Below, in pieces: positions 14,645 to 22,909 of a DNA stretch of 64,000 bases. Location of the stretch: contig JACKER010000007.1 of NCBI GenBank assembly GCA_020632925.1, positions 806,001 through 870,000 on the forward strand, written 5' to 3'. The notes below the pieces were generated by a model. It was given only the letters and a program-made list of their open reading frames with translations. It did not search any database and was not told the origin of the DNA. The first letter of the stretch is position 1; every line of letters starts with the position of its first letter. The translations under genes and the position numbers were made by a program. The stretch is from Alphaproteobacteria bacterium (lineage in GTDB: Bacteria > Myxococcota_A > UBA796 > GCA-2862545).

Positions 14645-17600
14645 ATGGTGGCGGAGCTGCTGGCGCGGACCTGCTTCTCGCTGCTCGACGGGGCGAGCCA
14701 GCCCCACGAGCTCGTCCAGGCCGCGGTCGCCGGCGGGGTGCGGCACCTCGGGATCTGCGATCGCGACGGGGTGTACGGCCTCGTCCAGGCCCACCAGGCG
14801 GCGGTGGACGGCGGGCTGCACCTGATCTGCGGCGCCACGCTCACGCTCGACGGGCTTCCCTCCGTCGTCGTGCACTGCGTCGACCGCTCGGGCTGGGCGA
14901 GCCTGTGCCACCTGCTGACCCTCGGACGCGCCGAGCAACCCAAGGGCTGGTCGAAGCTGTCGCTGGCGGCGTTGTGCGAGCACCACCGCGGCCTGATGTG
15001 CACGCTGCGGCCGGGCTGGTCCGCGCGAGAGGCGGCGCCCCTGCGGGAGGCCTTCGGCGAGCGGCTCTCCGTCGCGCTGAGCCGCGATCTGACGCCCGCG
15101 GACCCCCACCGGACGGCCGCCGCCCGCGCCGTCGCGGAAGCGCTCGACGCGCGCATGGTCGCCACCAACGACGTCCGCTTCCACGTCCCCGAGCGGCGGG
15201 TGCTCGCCGACGTCCTGACCTGCATCCGCCGTCGGACGACGCTCAAGGCCGCGGGGCGGAGCCTGCTCCCCAACGCCGAGCGGGGGCTGCTCGCGGAGGT
15301 GGACTTCCGCGCGCGGTACGCGGCCTGGCCCGATGCGATCCGAGCCGCCGTCGAGGTCGCCGAGCGCTGCACCTTCTCGCTGTCCGAGCTGAAGTACGGG
15401 TACCCGCGCGAGGTGGTCCCCGAGGGCTCGACGCCGATGGGGTGGCTCCGCGAGATCACGGAGCGTGGGCTGCGCTGGCGGTACCCGGACGTGGTGCCGG
15501 ACAAGGTGCGCGCTGCGGTGGAGCACGAGCTGCAGGTCGTCGAGGAGCTCGACTTCCCGAGCTACTTCCTCACCGTCTACGACATCGTCCGCTTCGCGCG
15601 CAGCCAGGGCATCCTCTGCCAGGGGCGCGGCTCGGCGGCGAACTCCGCCATCTGCTACGCGCTCGGCGTCACCTCGGTCGATCCCGCGCACCACGAGCTG
15701 CTCTTCGAGCGGTTCATCAGCAGGGAGCGGGGCGAGCCGCCCGACATCGACGTCGACTTCGAGCACGAGCGGCGCGAGGAGGTGATCCAGTACGTGTACG
15801 CCCGCTACGGGCGCGACCGCGCGGCGATGGTCAACGAGTTCATCACGTACCGCCAGCGCTCGGCGATCCGGGAGGTGGGCAAGGTGTTCGGGCTGTCGCT
15901 CGACCAGGTGGACCGGCTCGCGAAGACGCTCGACCGCTGGTCTGCGGGGCTCGAGACGCCTCGGGACGATCAGGTGGCGGCGGGGCGCGTCTCGGAGAAG
16001 TGGTCGCAGCCCCACGAGGGTGGCCGGGTCGGCGCCTTCGCCCCGGCCGCGGACGACGTGGCGGAGCTCGTGCGCGAAGCCGGTCTCGACCCCGCGAGCG
16101 ACCCGATCCGGGGGACGTTGCAGCTCTCGGCCGAGCTCGCCGGCTTCCCTCGACACCTCTCCATCCACGTCGGCGGCTTCGTGATCGCGGCCCACGCGCT
16201 CGACGAGCTCGTGCCGATCGAGCCCGCGACCATGGAGGGCCGCACGGTGCTCCAGTGGGACAAGTACGACGTGGAGGCGCTCGACTTCGTGAAGGTCGAC
16301 GTGCTCGGGCTCGGCATGCTGACCGCGATCCGCAAGGCGTTCGACCTGATCGAGGGCGTCGGCGGGCCCGAGCTCGATCTCGCGACCGTCCCGGCGGAGG
16401 ACCCCGAGGTCTACGAGATGTTCTGCCGCGCGGACACCGTCGGCGTCTTCCAGATCGAGTCGCGCGCGCAGATGTCGATGCTCCCCCGCCTGCAACCGCG
16501 CTGCTTCTACGACCTGGTGGTGGAGGTCGCGATCGTACGCCCCGGGCCGATCCAGGGCGGCATGGTCCACCCGTACCTGCGGCGGCGCGACAAGACCGAC
16601 CCGATCACCTACGCGCACCCCGCGCTCGTGCCGATCCTGGAGCGCACGCTCGGCGTCCCGCTCTTCCAGGAGCAGGTGATGGCGATGGCGGTCGCGGTGG
16701 GCGGGTTCTCGGCGGGGGAGGCGGATCGCCTGCGGCGCGCGATGGGCGCCTGGCGCAAGCGGGGCAACCTGTCCGAGATGGGTCGGCGCCTCGTCGCGGG
16801 CATGACGGAGCGCGGCATCGCCAAGGACTACGCGGAGGCCGTGTACGCGCAGATCCTGGGCTTCGGAGAGTACGGCTTCCCCGAGTCCCACGCGGCGAGC
16901 TTCGCGCTGCTGGTCTACGTCTCGGGCTGGATCAAGCGACACCACCCGGCTGCCTTCGCTGCGGCGCTGATCAACAGCCAGCCGATGGGCTTCTACTCCC
17001 CGCGCGCGATCCTCGCGGACGCCCAGCGGCACGGGGTCGAGGTCCGTCCGGTCTGCCTGGTGCGCTCGGTCTGGGACTGCACGCTCGAGGAGGGGCCTGC
17101 GGGTCCGGCGATCCGCTGCGGTCTGCGGCTGGTGCGCGGGCTCGGCGAGGAGCACGCCCAGGCGATCGAGCTCGCGCGCGAGGAGCGGCCGTTCCGCTCG
17201 GTGGTGGACGCCGCCTCCCGCAGCGGGCTCGACCGTGGACGGCTGCAGACCCTGGCGGACGCCGGCGCCTTCGACGCGCTCGGGGGAGGGGACCGGCGCC
17301 GGGTCGCGTGGACCCTACAGGGGCTGTGGACCGATCTGCCGCTGTTCGCGGGGATCGCGCGGTCCGAGCCGGAGCCCGAGCTGCGGCCGCAGTCGGTGCT
17401 GGATCGCCTGCACGCCGACTATCGCTCGACCGGCTTGTCGGTGGACCTCCACCCCATCGCGCTGATCCGCGAGGAGCTCGATCGGATCGGGGTCGCCGCG
17501 ATCGAGGCGCTGCCGAGGACGGACAACGACCGGCGGCTGAAGGTGGCGGGGCTGGTGAGCAACCGCCAACGACCGGGCACCGCGAACGGCGTGGTCTTCA

Positions 17601-17833
17601 TGACGCTCGAGGACGAGACGGGGCTCGCGAACCTCGTGATCTGGCCGAAGACCTGGCAGGCCTTCCGCCGGCTGGCGCGGACGGCGCGGCTGCTGGGGGC
17701 CGAGGGGAAGGTGCAACGCCAGGGCGACGCGGTGAGCCTCCTGGTGGAGCGGTTCTTCGAGCTGCCCGATCCCCCCGAGGCCGCCCGACGACCGCTCGGC
17801 GAGCTCCCCGTCCGATCCCGCGACTTCCACTGA
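14645..17833 (+). CDS. dnaE2: error-prone DNA polymerase III alpha subunit
   Basis: A 1062-residue DnaE2 (ImuC), the translesion C-family polymerase used in damage-induced mutagenesis. Catalytic aspartates are in PDIDVDFEHERREEVIQYVY and in the later ALDFVKVDVLGLGM; the helix-hairpin-helix and OB-fold regions follow (GFPESHAASFALLVYVSG; LKVAGLVSNRQRPGTANG). The N-terminal PHP domain is degenerate: the usual HxH stretch reads ELLARTCFSLLDGAS and the usual TDHDG reads CDRDG, so metal-dependent exonuclease activity is unlikely. imuA and imuB, the normal partners, are not adjacent. The ATG at 14645 is chosen for the family N-terminus and the -10 six bases upstream. SOS control is suggested by the candidate LexA box. 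Confidence 0.96.
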   Translation: MVAELLARTCFSLLDGASQPHELVQAAVAGGVRHLGICDRDGVYGLVQAHQAAVDGGLHLICGATLTLDGLPSVVVHCVDRSGWASLCHLLTLGRAEQPKGWSKLSLAALCEHHRGLMCTLRPGWSAREAAPLREAFGERLSVALSRDLTPADPHRTAAARAVAEALDARMVATNDVRFHVPERRVLADVLTCIRRRTTLKAAGRSLLPNAERGLLAEVDFRARYAAWPDAIRAAVEVAERCTFSLSELKYGYPREVVPEGSTPMGWLREITERGLRWRYPDVVPDKVRAAVEHELQVVEELDFPSYFLTVYDIVRFARSQGILCQGRGSAANSAICYALGVTSVDPAHHELLFERFISRERGEPPDIDVDFEHERREEVIQYVYARYGRDRAAMVNEFITYRQRSAIREVGKVFGLSLDQVDRLAKTLDRWSAGLETPRDDQVAAGRVSEKWSQPHEGGRVGAFAPAADDVAELVREAGLDPASDPIRGTLQLSAELAGFPRHLSIHVGGFVIAAHALDELVPIEPATMEGRTVLQWDKYDVEALDFVKVDVLGLGMLTAIRKAFDLIEGVGGPELDLATVPAEDPEVYEMFCRADTVGVFQIESRAQMSMLPRLQPRCFYDLVVEVAIVRPGPIQGGMVHPYLRRRDKTDPITYAHPALVPILERTLGVPLFQEQVMAMAVAVGGFSAGEADRLRRAMGAWRKRGNLSEMGRRLVAGMTERGIAKDYAEAVYAQILGFGEYGFPESHAASFALLVYVSGWIKRHHPAAFAAALINSQPMGFYSPRAILADAQRHGVEVRPVCLVRSVWDCTLEEGPAGPAIRCGLRLVRGLGEEHAQAIELAREERPFRSVVDAASRSGLDRGRLQTLADAGAFDALGGGDRRRVAWTLQGLWTDLPLFAGIARSEPEPELRPQSVLDRLHADYRSTGLSVDLHPIALIREELDRIGVAAIEALPRTDNDRRLKVAGLVSNRQRPGTANGVVFMTLEDETGLANLVIWPKTWQAFRRLARTARLLGAEGKVQRQGDAVSLLVERFFELPDPPEAARRPLGELPVRSRDFH

Positions 17834-17879
17834 CGGGGTGAACAATCCGCCGCCGGCGTGCCACCTGATACCGGAACCG

Positions 17880-17888
17880 TATATAGTG
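17880..17888 (+). promoter_or_regulatory. -10 region TATATAGT before the Asp-rich lipoprotein
   Basis: TATATA/TATAGT is the most AT-rich stretch of this 79-bp intergenic region, 24 bases before the ATG at 17913. No convincing -35. Confidence 0.4.
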
Positions 17889-17912
17889 CCGGCCGCTCGG
17901 AGAACCGCAGCC

Positions 17913-19358
17913 ATGCCCTTCCGCGTCCTGTCCGTCGTCTCGCTCCTCGCCATGACCGCCTGCTCGGGCGGAGGGGAGAACCCCCTCTCCCAGTCGGTCG
18001 ATCCGACCTTCGTCTTCGACATCGCGCCGCCGGATGTCGTCGAGGGCTGGCCGTGCCCGCCCTTCGACGAGGAGACCACGGCCGAGCGCGCCGGCGACAC
18101 CGACGGTGACTCGCTGACGGACTGCCAGGAGGATCACTGGGGCTCGAACGCGAACTCCACGGACTCCGACGGTGACGGCGTCTCGGACTTCGTCGAGATC
18201 GGCACGATCGCGGATGCCGCCGACACCGACGGCGACGGGATCTACGACATCAACGACCCCGACGACGACGGCGACCTGGTCCCGACGGCCGACGAGGACA
18301 TCGACGGCAACGGCGACCCGCGGGACGACGACAGCGACGGGGACGGAAAGCCGGACTACATCGACGCGGACGACGACAACGACCGCGTCCCCGGCAACCT
18401 CGAGGACTGGAACGGCAACGGCGACCCGCGGGACGACGACACCGACGGGGACGGCACCCCCAACATGTACGACGCCGACGACGACGACGACGGCGCGCTC
18501 ACCAAGGACGAGAGCTGCACCGAGGACACCGACGGCGACGGCGACGTGGACTGCCTCGACCAGGACGACGACGGCGACGGCCTGTACACCTGGCAGGAGG
18601 ACGCCGACGGTGACGGAGACCCCGCGAGCGACGACCTGGACCGCGACGACCTCCCCGACTTCCGGGATCTCGACGAGGACGGCGACACGGTCTCGACGCT
18701 CGACGAGGATCGGAACCACAACGGCGACGTGACCGACGACGACATGGACGGCGACGGCATCCCCGACTACCGCGACATGGACGACGACGGCGACGGCCTG
18801 GACTGGGACGACGAGGACCTCGAGGGCAAGGGCGATCCGAGCACGACGGACACCGACAACGACGGCATCCCGAACTTCCTCGACAGCAACGACGACGGCG
18901 ACGGCTGCCCGACGAAGGACGAGCTCGATCCGGACGGCGACGGCGACATCACGAACGACGACGCCGACAGCGACGGGATCCCGGACTACCTCGACCCCGA
19001 CACCTCGAACTGCACGATCACCACGTTCGACCTGACGGTGCACGGCCAGGGCCTGGGCGCGGCCAACGGCCAGACGATCGTGGGGGCCCTGTTCCGCGAT
19101 GGGGACGGCGCGCGGCTCGGTGTCGACAAGACCGCCGTCATCGCGGGTGGCAGCTTCGATCTCGTGTGGCCCACCGGCATCGAGGTCGGCCAGACCTACC
19201 ACGTCGACCTGTTCCTCGATGGGAACGTCGACGGCTCCTGCCTCGCGCCGGAGCAGTCGTTCCGCGTCGACGGCGTCTCGACCACCGGCGCCAACGAGAC
19301 GGTGAACCTCGCGGTGCCCGGCGACCTCGAGCCGACGGCCTGCGCCTCGTTCCCGTAG
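17913..19358 (+). CDS. Asp-rich thrombospondin type 3-like repeat lipoprotein
   Basis: A 481-residue lipoprotein; the leader MPFRVLSVVSLLAMTAC ends at Cys17. Roughly residues 60-370 consist of a dozen or more DxDxDGxxD-type units (DTDGDSLTDCQED, DSDGDGVSDFVE, DTDGDGIYDIND and so on), the calcium-binding pattern of thrombospondin type 3 repeats. A C-terminal beta domain of about 110 residues (TTFDLTVHGQGLGAANGQ onward) has no recognised family. It should be a calcium-stiffened rod on the cell surface. The ATG at 17913 gives the leader; the frame open from 17838 would not. Similar Asp-rich lipoproteins are common in Myxococcota. Confidence 0.87.
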   Translation: MPFRVLSVVSLLAMTACSGGGENPLSQSVDPTFVFDIAPPDVVEGWPCPPFDEETTAERAGDTDGDSLTDCQEDHWGSNANSTDSDGDGVSDFVEIGTIADAADTDGDGIYDINDPDDDGDLVPTADEDIDGNGDPRDDDSDGDGKPDYIDADDDNDRVPGNLEDWNGNGDPRDDDTDGDGTPNMYDADDDDDGALTKDESCTEDTDGDGDVDCLDQDDDGDGLYTWQEDADGDGDPASDDLDRDDLPDFRDLDEDGDTVSTLDEDRNHNGDVTDDDMDGDGIPDYRDMDDDGDGLDWDDEDLEGKGDPSTTDTDNDGIPNFLDSNDDGDGCPTKDELDPDGDGDITNDDADSDGIPDYLDPDTSNCTITTFDLTVHGQGLGAANGQTIVGALFRDGDGARLGVDKTAVIAGGSFDLVWPTGIEVGQTYHVDLFLDGNVDGSCLAPEQSFRVDGVSTTGANETVNLAVPGDLEPTACASFP

Positions 19359-19385
19359 GGGGAGCGGGCGCGACCGCCGCTCGCG

Positions 19386-20279
19386 TCAGAGCGTCCGGCG
19401 CTTGAACCCGCTGCCCGACGGGGGCGGAGCGTCCTCGTCGACATCGTCCGCGGCCGCTGGCGTGCTGGGAACGCCCTTGCCGGCCTTGAGTCGGGCGAGC
19501 TCCTCCCGAGCACGGTCTTCGCGATCCGCCTGGACCCTGCTCTTCCCGAGTGAGGCGCGGGCCTCCGCCGCGCGAGCGAGCGCGTCGTTGGCGGCCGCGA
19601 ACGGGTCCCGCGGCGCACCTGGCACGGGCGCGGGTCGGGCGGGGGCCGGCTCGGGCTCGGGCAGACCCACGGCCTTGCGCGCCTCGCGAGCCCTCGCCAG
19701 CGCCTCGTTGGCGGCGGCGAACGGGTCCCTCGAGCCCGCAGGCTTCGGCGCGGGCAACGGCTGGTGCTCCACCCCGCGCGCCTCGGCGGCCGCCCGGAGC
19801 GCACGCTCTGCGGCGTCCATCGGATCCGGTCGCGGGGGCAGCGGGGGCAGCGCCACCTCGACGCCTTCCGCGATCGCGGGCACCTCCTCCTCCTCCTGCT
19901 CGACGACGGGCGCGGGGGACGCGATCGCGTGCTCCACGATCCGTTCGTCGTCGATGACCTCGGGTGCCGCCGCCTTCCGCTCCCCCTTCAGCCGGGCGAG
20001 CTCGGCGCGCGCCAGCTCCTCCGGTGTCGGACCCGCGGGTTCCGCGGCCTTCGGCGCAGGCGCGTCCTCGGGGGCCACCTCGTCGTCCGCGGCGGCGGCA
20101 CCTGGCACCGGCGGGGGCACAGCCTCGGCCTGACGGCGCGCCAGCTCCTCCTCCATCGAGCCCAGCCACCCGTCGAGCCGCCCCTCGATCGCGGAGACCG
20201 CGCCGTCGACCACGGCCTTGCCCGCCTCCTGGGCGGCCTTCGCCTTCGCGTCGTCCAGCCACTTCTTCACGTCGGCCAC
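19386..20279 (-). CDS. Ala/Pro/Glu-rich cytoplasmic protein with internal repeats
   Basis: A 297-residue protein without a recognised family. It starts with an amphipathic segment (MADVKKWLDDAKAKAAQEAG) followed by low-complexity linkers and two copies of the unit DPFAAANEALARAREARKA (near residues 180 and 222; the second reads DPFAAANDALARAAEARAS), plus helical EELARAELARLKG units that also occur twice. These look like short coiled-coil or docking helices on a disordered chain. The GTG at 20279 follows GGGAGGG. No signal peptide. Divergent from the APH-like gene. Confidence 0.75.
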   Translation of the reverse strand: MADVKKWLDDAKAKAAQEAGKAVVDGAVSAIEGRLDGWLGSMEEELARRQAEAVPPPVPGAAAADDEVAPEDAPAPKAAEPAGPTPEELARAELARLKGERKAAAPEVIDDERIVEHAIASPAPVVEQEEEEVPAIAEGVEVALPPLPPRPDPMDAAERALRAAAEARGVEHQPLPAPKPAGSRDPFAAANEALARAREARKAVGLPEPEPAPARPAPVPGAPRDPFAAANDALARAAEARASLGKSRVQADREDRAREELARLKAGKGVPSTPAAADDVDEDAPPPSGSGFKRRTL

Positions 20280-20389
20280 CGATCCCTCCCTCGTGCAGGG
20301 TACCCCCGAACACCGCGCGCAGGAGACACCCGTCGCGTGGTACGACTGGCCCGCGCCGGAGCTTGCACCTCCGGGGCCCGAGGTGTCCG

Positions 20390-22033
20390 ATGACCGGTGA
20401 GGAGGCCTTCTCGGCGGATCTGCGCGCCATGCTCCGCGCGCTCTCCCTCCCCGAGCCCACCCAGGTCCTCCCCGGAGGGCAGTCGGGCTCGTTCGCCTGG
20501 TACGACCTCACGTTCGACGATCTGGCTCCCCTCCGCTGGCAGGTCGCGCACCCGCGGGCGCTGCGCCGCCCGTTCGAGGTGACCCTCGCGGCCCACGCCC
20601 TGCTCGCGGACAACGCCGCGGTGCCCGTCTGCGGCGTCTTCCGGCTCGGCCGCCCGCCGAACACCCACCGCTGGGTGGCGCTGCGCGACGTTCCCACGGC
20701 CCCCACCCTCGAAGACGTGGTCCGCGACGGCCGGATGCCGCGGGACGCCGCCTTCCGCATGCTCGGCACCGTCATCGCGGGGCTGCACCAGGTCTGGGGA
20801 CCGGCGCCGGGCTGCGTGGCGGAGGCCCACCGGTTCGTGCCAGACCGCGGCGGGTGGCCGGGGACGGTCGCGGAGCTCGCGCGGCTGACGCGCAGGACGC
20901 TCCACGAGTGCGGCGTGGACCTCGGCCAGGCGCAGCAACGCCTGTTCGACGAGCTCGAGACCTGGCGGCGTCGGCTCCCGCCCGTGTGCGACACCGTGCT
21001 GGTGCACGGCAACCTCGCGCTCGGCTGCATCCGGACCGACGGGCAGCGGGTCGTGGAGGTCGAGAGCTGGGAGCACTGCCTGCTCGGAGACCCGCTCGCG
21101 GAGTGGGGTGGGATGTTGCACCTCGCCCCCGACGACGTGCGGGCGATGCTCGCAGGCGCGGGACAACCCGATCTGCTCGACGAGGACGAGGCGGAGGCGC
21201 GCTTGCGCGTCGGGTACCTCGCGTACACCGTGATCATCCTCGGAGCGATGGCGCCGGCGCTGGCGGGCGCTGCCTGGGAGGAGCGCGCCGTGTGGCTCGA
21301 CCGCCTGCGGACCGTGGTGGTGGACGCGCTCGCTCGCGACCCCCTGGCCGTGCTCCGCGGCGGGCCGCTGCCGGATCGCACACGCTCCTCCCCGGTGGGC
21401 GCGCTGCTGCACCGCGTGGCGGAGGTGCTGCGCAGCACGCCGCGCGTGGAGGTGGTGGACGCCGAGGCGCTGGCGGGCGCGGTGGCGTGCCTCGAGCTCG
21501 CGTCCCGGCGACCGGAGGCCGTGCAGGCCGCGCGGACCATCCTCGCGCGCTTCTCCTCGCTGTGGACGGGGCACCCCGAGGAGCCGGAGGGGGCCCCCTC
21601 GCCGCAGCCCCCCGGCCCGCTGACGGAGCTCCTCTCGCACCGCCACGCCGCGCTGGCGGCCAAGGTGCTCGCGACCCTGCGCGCGGGCCTGGGGGAAGGC
21701 CTCGACCGAGCCTCCGCGGCGTCCGGAGCCGCCTGGCAGCGGAGGGCCGACGCGCTGTCGAGGAGCCCGGGGTCGACGGTGGAGCGCTTCCGCTGGCTCG
21801 CGGTGCTGGCCTGGGCAGCGCCCGATCGCGTCGACGACACGCTCCTGACGGAGCTCACGGACCTGTGGGACCTGCTCCCGGCAGCGCAGGAGGTCGCCGA
21901 TCCCGTCGCGGTGGCCCTCGGAGCGGTAGGAGCGGACCCGCTCGCGCCGGCGATGGTGATCGGTCTGGCGCTGGTGCACGAGAAGGGTTTCCCGCATCCT
22001 CCCGGACGCAGCCTGCCCGCCGCCATGGCTTGA
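20390..22033 (+). CDS. APH-like phosphotransferase-fold protein
   Basis: A 547-residue protein. The first 330 residues resemble the aminoglycoside phosphotransferase/kinase-like fold: HGNLALGCIRTDG stands for the Brenner HGDxxxxN motif and VVEVESWEHCLLGDPLAEWG for the IDWE.A..GDP.xDL metal-site motif. The catalytic Asp of the first motif is Asn and the position usually Asp in the second is Glu, so it may be inactive or act on an unusual substrate. The C-terminal 200 residues are helical and unrecognised. GAGGTG precedes the ATG at 20390. No resistance role is implied. Confidence 0.72.
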   Translation: MTGEEAFSADLRAMLRALSLPEPTQVLPGGQSGSFAWYDLTFDDLAPLRWQVAHPRALRRPFEVTLAAHALLADNAAVPVCGVFRLGRPPNTHRWVALRDVPTAPTLEDVVRDGRMPRDAAFRMLGTVIAGLHQVWGPAPGCVAEAHRFVPDRGGWPGTVAELARLTRRTLHECGVDLGQAQQRLFDELETWRRRLPPVCDTVLVHGNLALGCIRTDGQRVVEVESWEHCLLGDPLAEWGGMLHLAPDDVRAMLAGAGQPDLLDEDEAEARLRVGYLAYTVIILGAMAPALAGAAWEERAVWLDRLRTVVVDALARDPLAVLRGGPLPDRTRSSPVGALLHRVAEVLRSTPRVEVVDAEALAGAVACLELASRRPEAVQAARTILARFSSLWTGHPEEPEGAPSPQPPGPLTELLSHRHAALAAKVLATLRAGLGEGLDRASAASGAAWQRRADALSRSPGSTVERFRWLAVLAWAAPDRVDDTLLTELTDLWDLLPAAQEVADPVAVALGAVGADPLAPAMVIGLALVHEKGFPHPPGRSLPAAMA

Positions 22034-22105
22034 TCGGCGGGTTGCGGGAAGTCCGCCGCGTCCGCTAACATCGGCGTGCGATCTCTCCTCGCTCGCAGGT
22101 GACCC

Positions 22106-22909
22106 ATGCCCATGTACGAGTACCGGACGCCCACCCAGAGCCCGTACCTCACCGATCCCGTGTTGTACGGCGGCCAGACCCAGGGCGGTCCGCTCGGTCT
22201 CCCAGGGTACGCGGGCGGCTTCGGCGTGCAGGTGCAGAGCCCCGAGGACCGCATCTTCGGCGGAAGCATCAGCGCCATGAAGGGCGACGCGTTCATCGGC
22301 ACCAGCCGCGACGGGAAGACCAACGGCGCCGAGGCGAAGATCACGGGCGCGTCGATGACCGGTCGCATCGGCCGCGAGACCGATCCCGCGATGGTGTCCG
22401 CGACCGGGACGCTGCTCGAGGCGGGGGCCCGCGCGAAGGCGGACGACAAGACGGCGACGGTGGGTGCGAACGCGACCCTCGCCGAGATCTCGGGGTACGG
22501 CCAGGTCAGCAGCCTCGGGAACTCGAGCCACGACAGCGTCGTGGGGCTCGGCGGCTCGCTCGGCATCTCCGCCGGCACGAACTGGTCCGCCCACTACGGC
22601 GACGAGGACGGCGACGGGTACCGCGAGTACGGCTTCACCGCCGGCATCAAGGCGCTCGGCGGCCTCGAGCTGACGTACAAGAGCGAGGACCCGCTCGGCG
22701 ACGTGGCGCGCACCGTGCCGGGAGCGAGCTGGCTCCTCGGCGACACGAACGTGACGCACGGCGTGGGCAACGCGATCAGCGACGCGGGCAGCGCGATCGG
22801 CGGTGCCTGGAACTCGCTCTGGGGCGGTGGCGACGACAAGAAGGAGGCGCCCGCGGCCGCGCCCGAGCCCGCCCAGGAGTCCGAGCCCGACCTGGGGCCG
22901 ATGCCCTAG
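22106..22909 (+). CDS. unrecognised Gly/Ala-rich protein
   Basis: A 267-residue protein with no known family. It begins MPMYEYRTPTQSPYLTDPV, has no signal peptide, and continues with a run of short Gly/Ala/Thr-rich beta-like segments (AKITGASMTGRIGRETDPAM, ATGTLLEAGARAKADDKTAT, VGANATLAEISGYG), one calcium-type loop (YGDEDGDGYREYG) and an acidic Ala/Pro tail. The repeated alternation is reminiscent of the beta-repeat parts of secreted or injected toxin-type proteins, but there is no toxin domain that I can name. Its N-terminal style (MPxY...SP) recalls the 909-residue protein at 34115. AGGTGA precedes the start. Its stop codon interlocks with that of the convergent gene (CTAG). Confidence 0.72.
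   Translation: MPMYEYRTPTQSPYLTDPVLYGGQTQGGPLGLPGYAGGFGVQVQSPEDRIFGGSISAMKGDAFIGTSRDGKTNGAEAKITGASMTGRIGRETDPAMVSATGTLLEAGARAKADDKTATVGANATLAEISGYGQVSSLGNSSHDSVVGLGGSLGISAGTNWSAHYGDEDGDGYREYGFTAGIKALGGLELTYKSEDPLGDVARTVPGASWLLGDTNVTHGVGNAISDAGSAIGGAWNSLWGGGDDKKEAPAAAPEPAQESEPDLGPMP

Noticed and set aside
18000..19200. Minus-strand Val-rich frame opposite the Asp-rich lipoprotein
   Set aside because: The valine runs are the mirror of GAC/GAT codons in the calcium-repeat gene.
20390..21500. Aminoglycoside resistance gene
   Set aside because: Only the general fold motifs are present, with altered catalytic residues; nothing points to drug modification.
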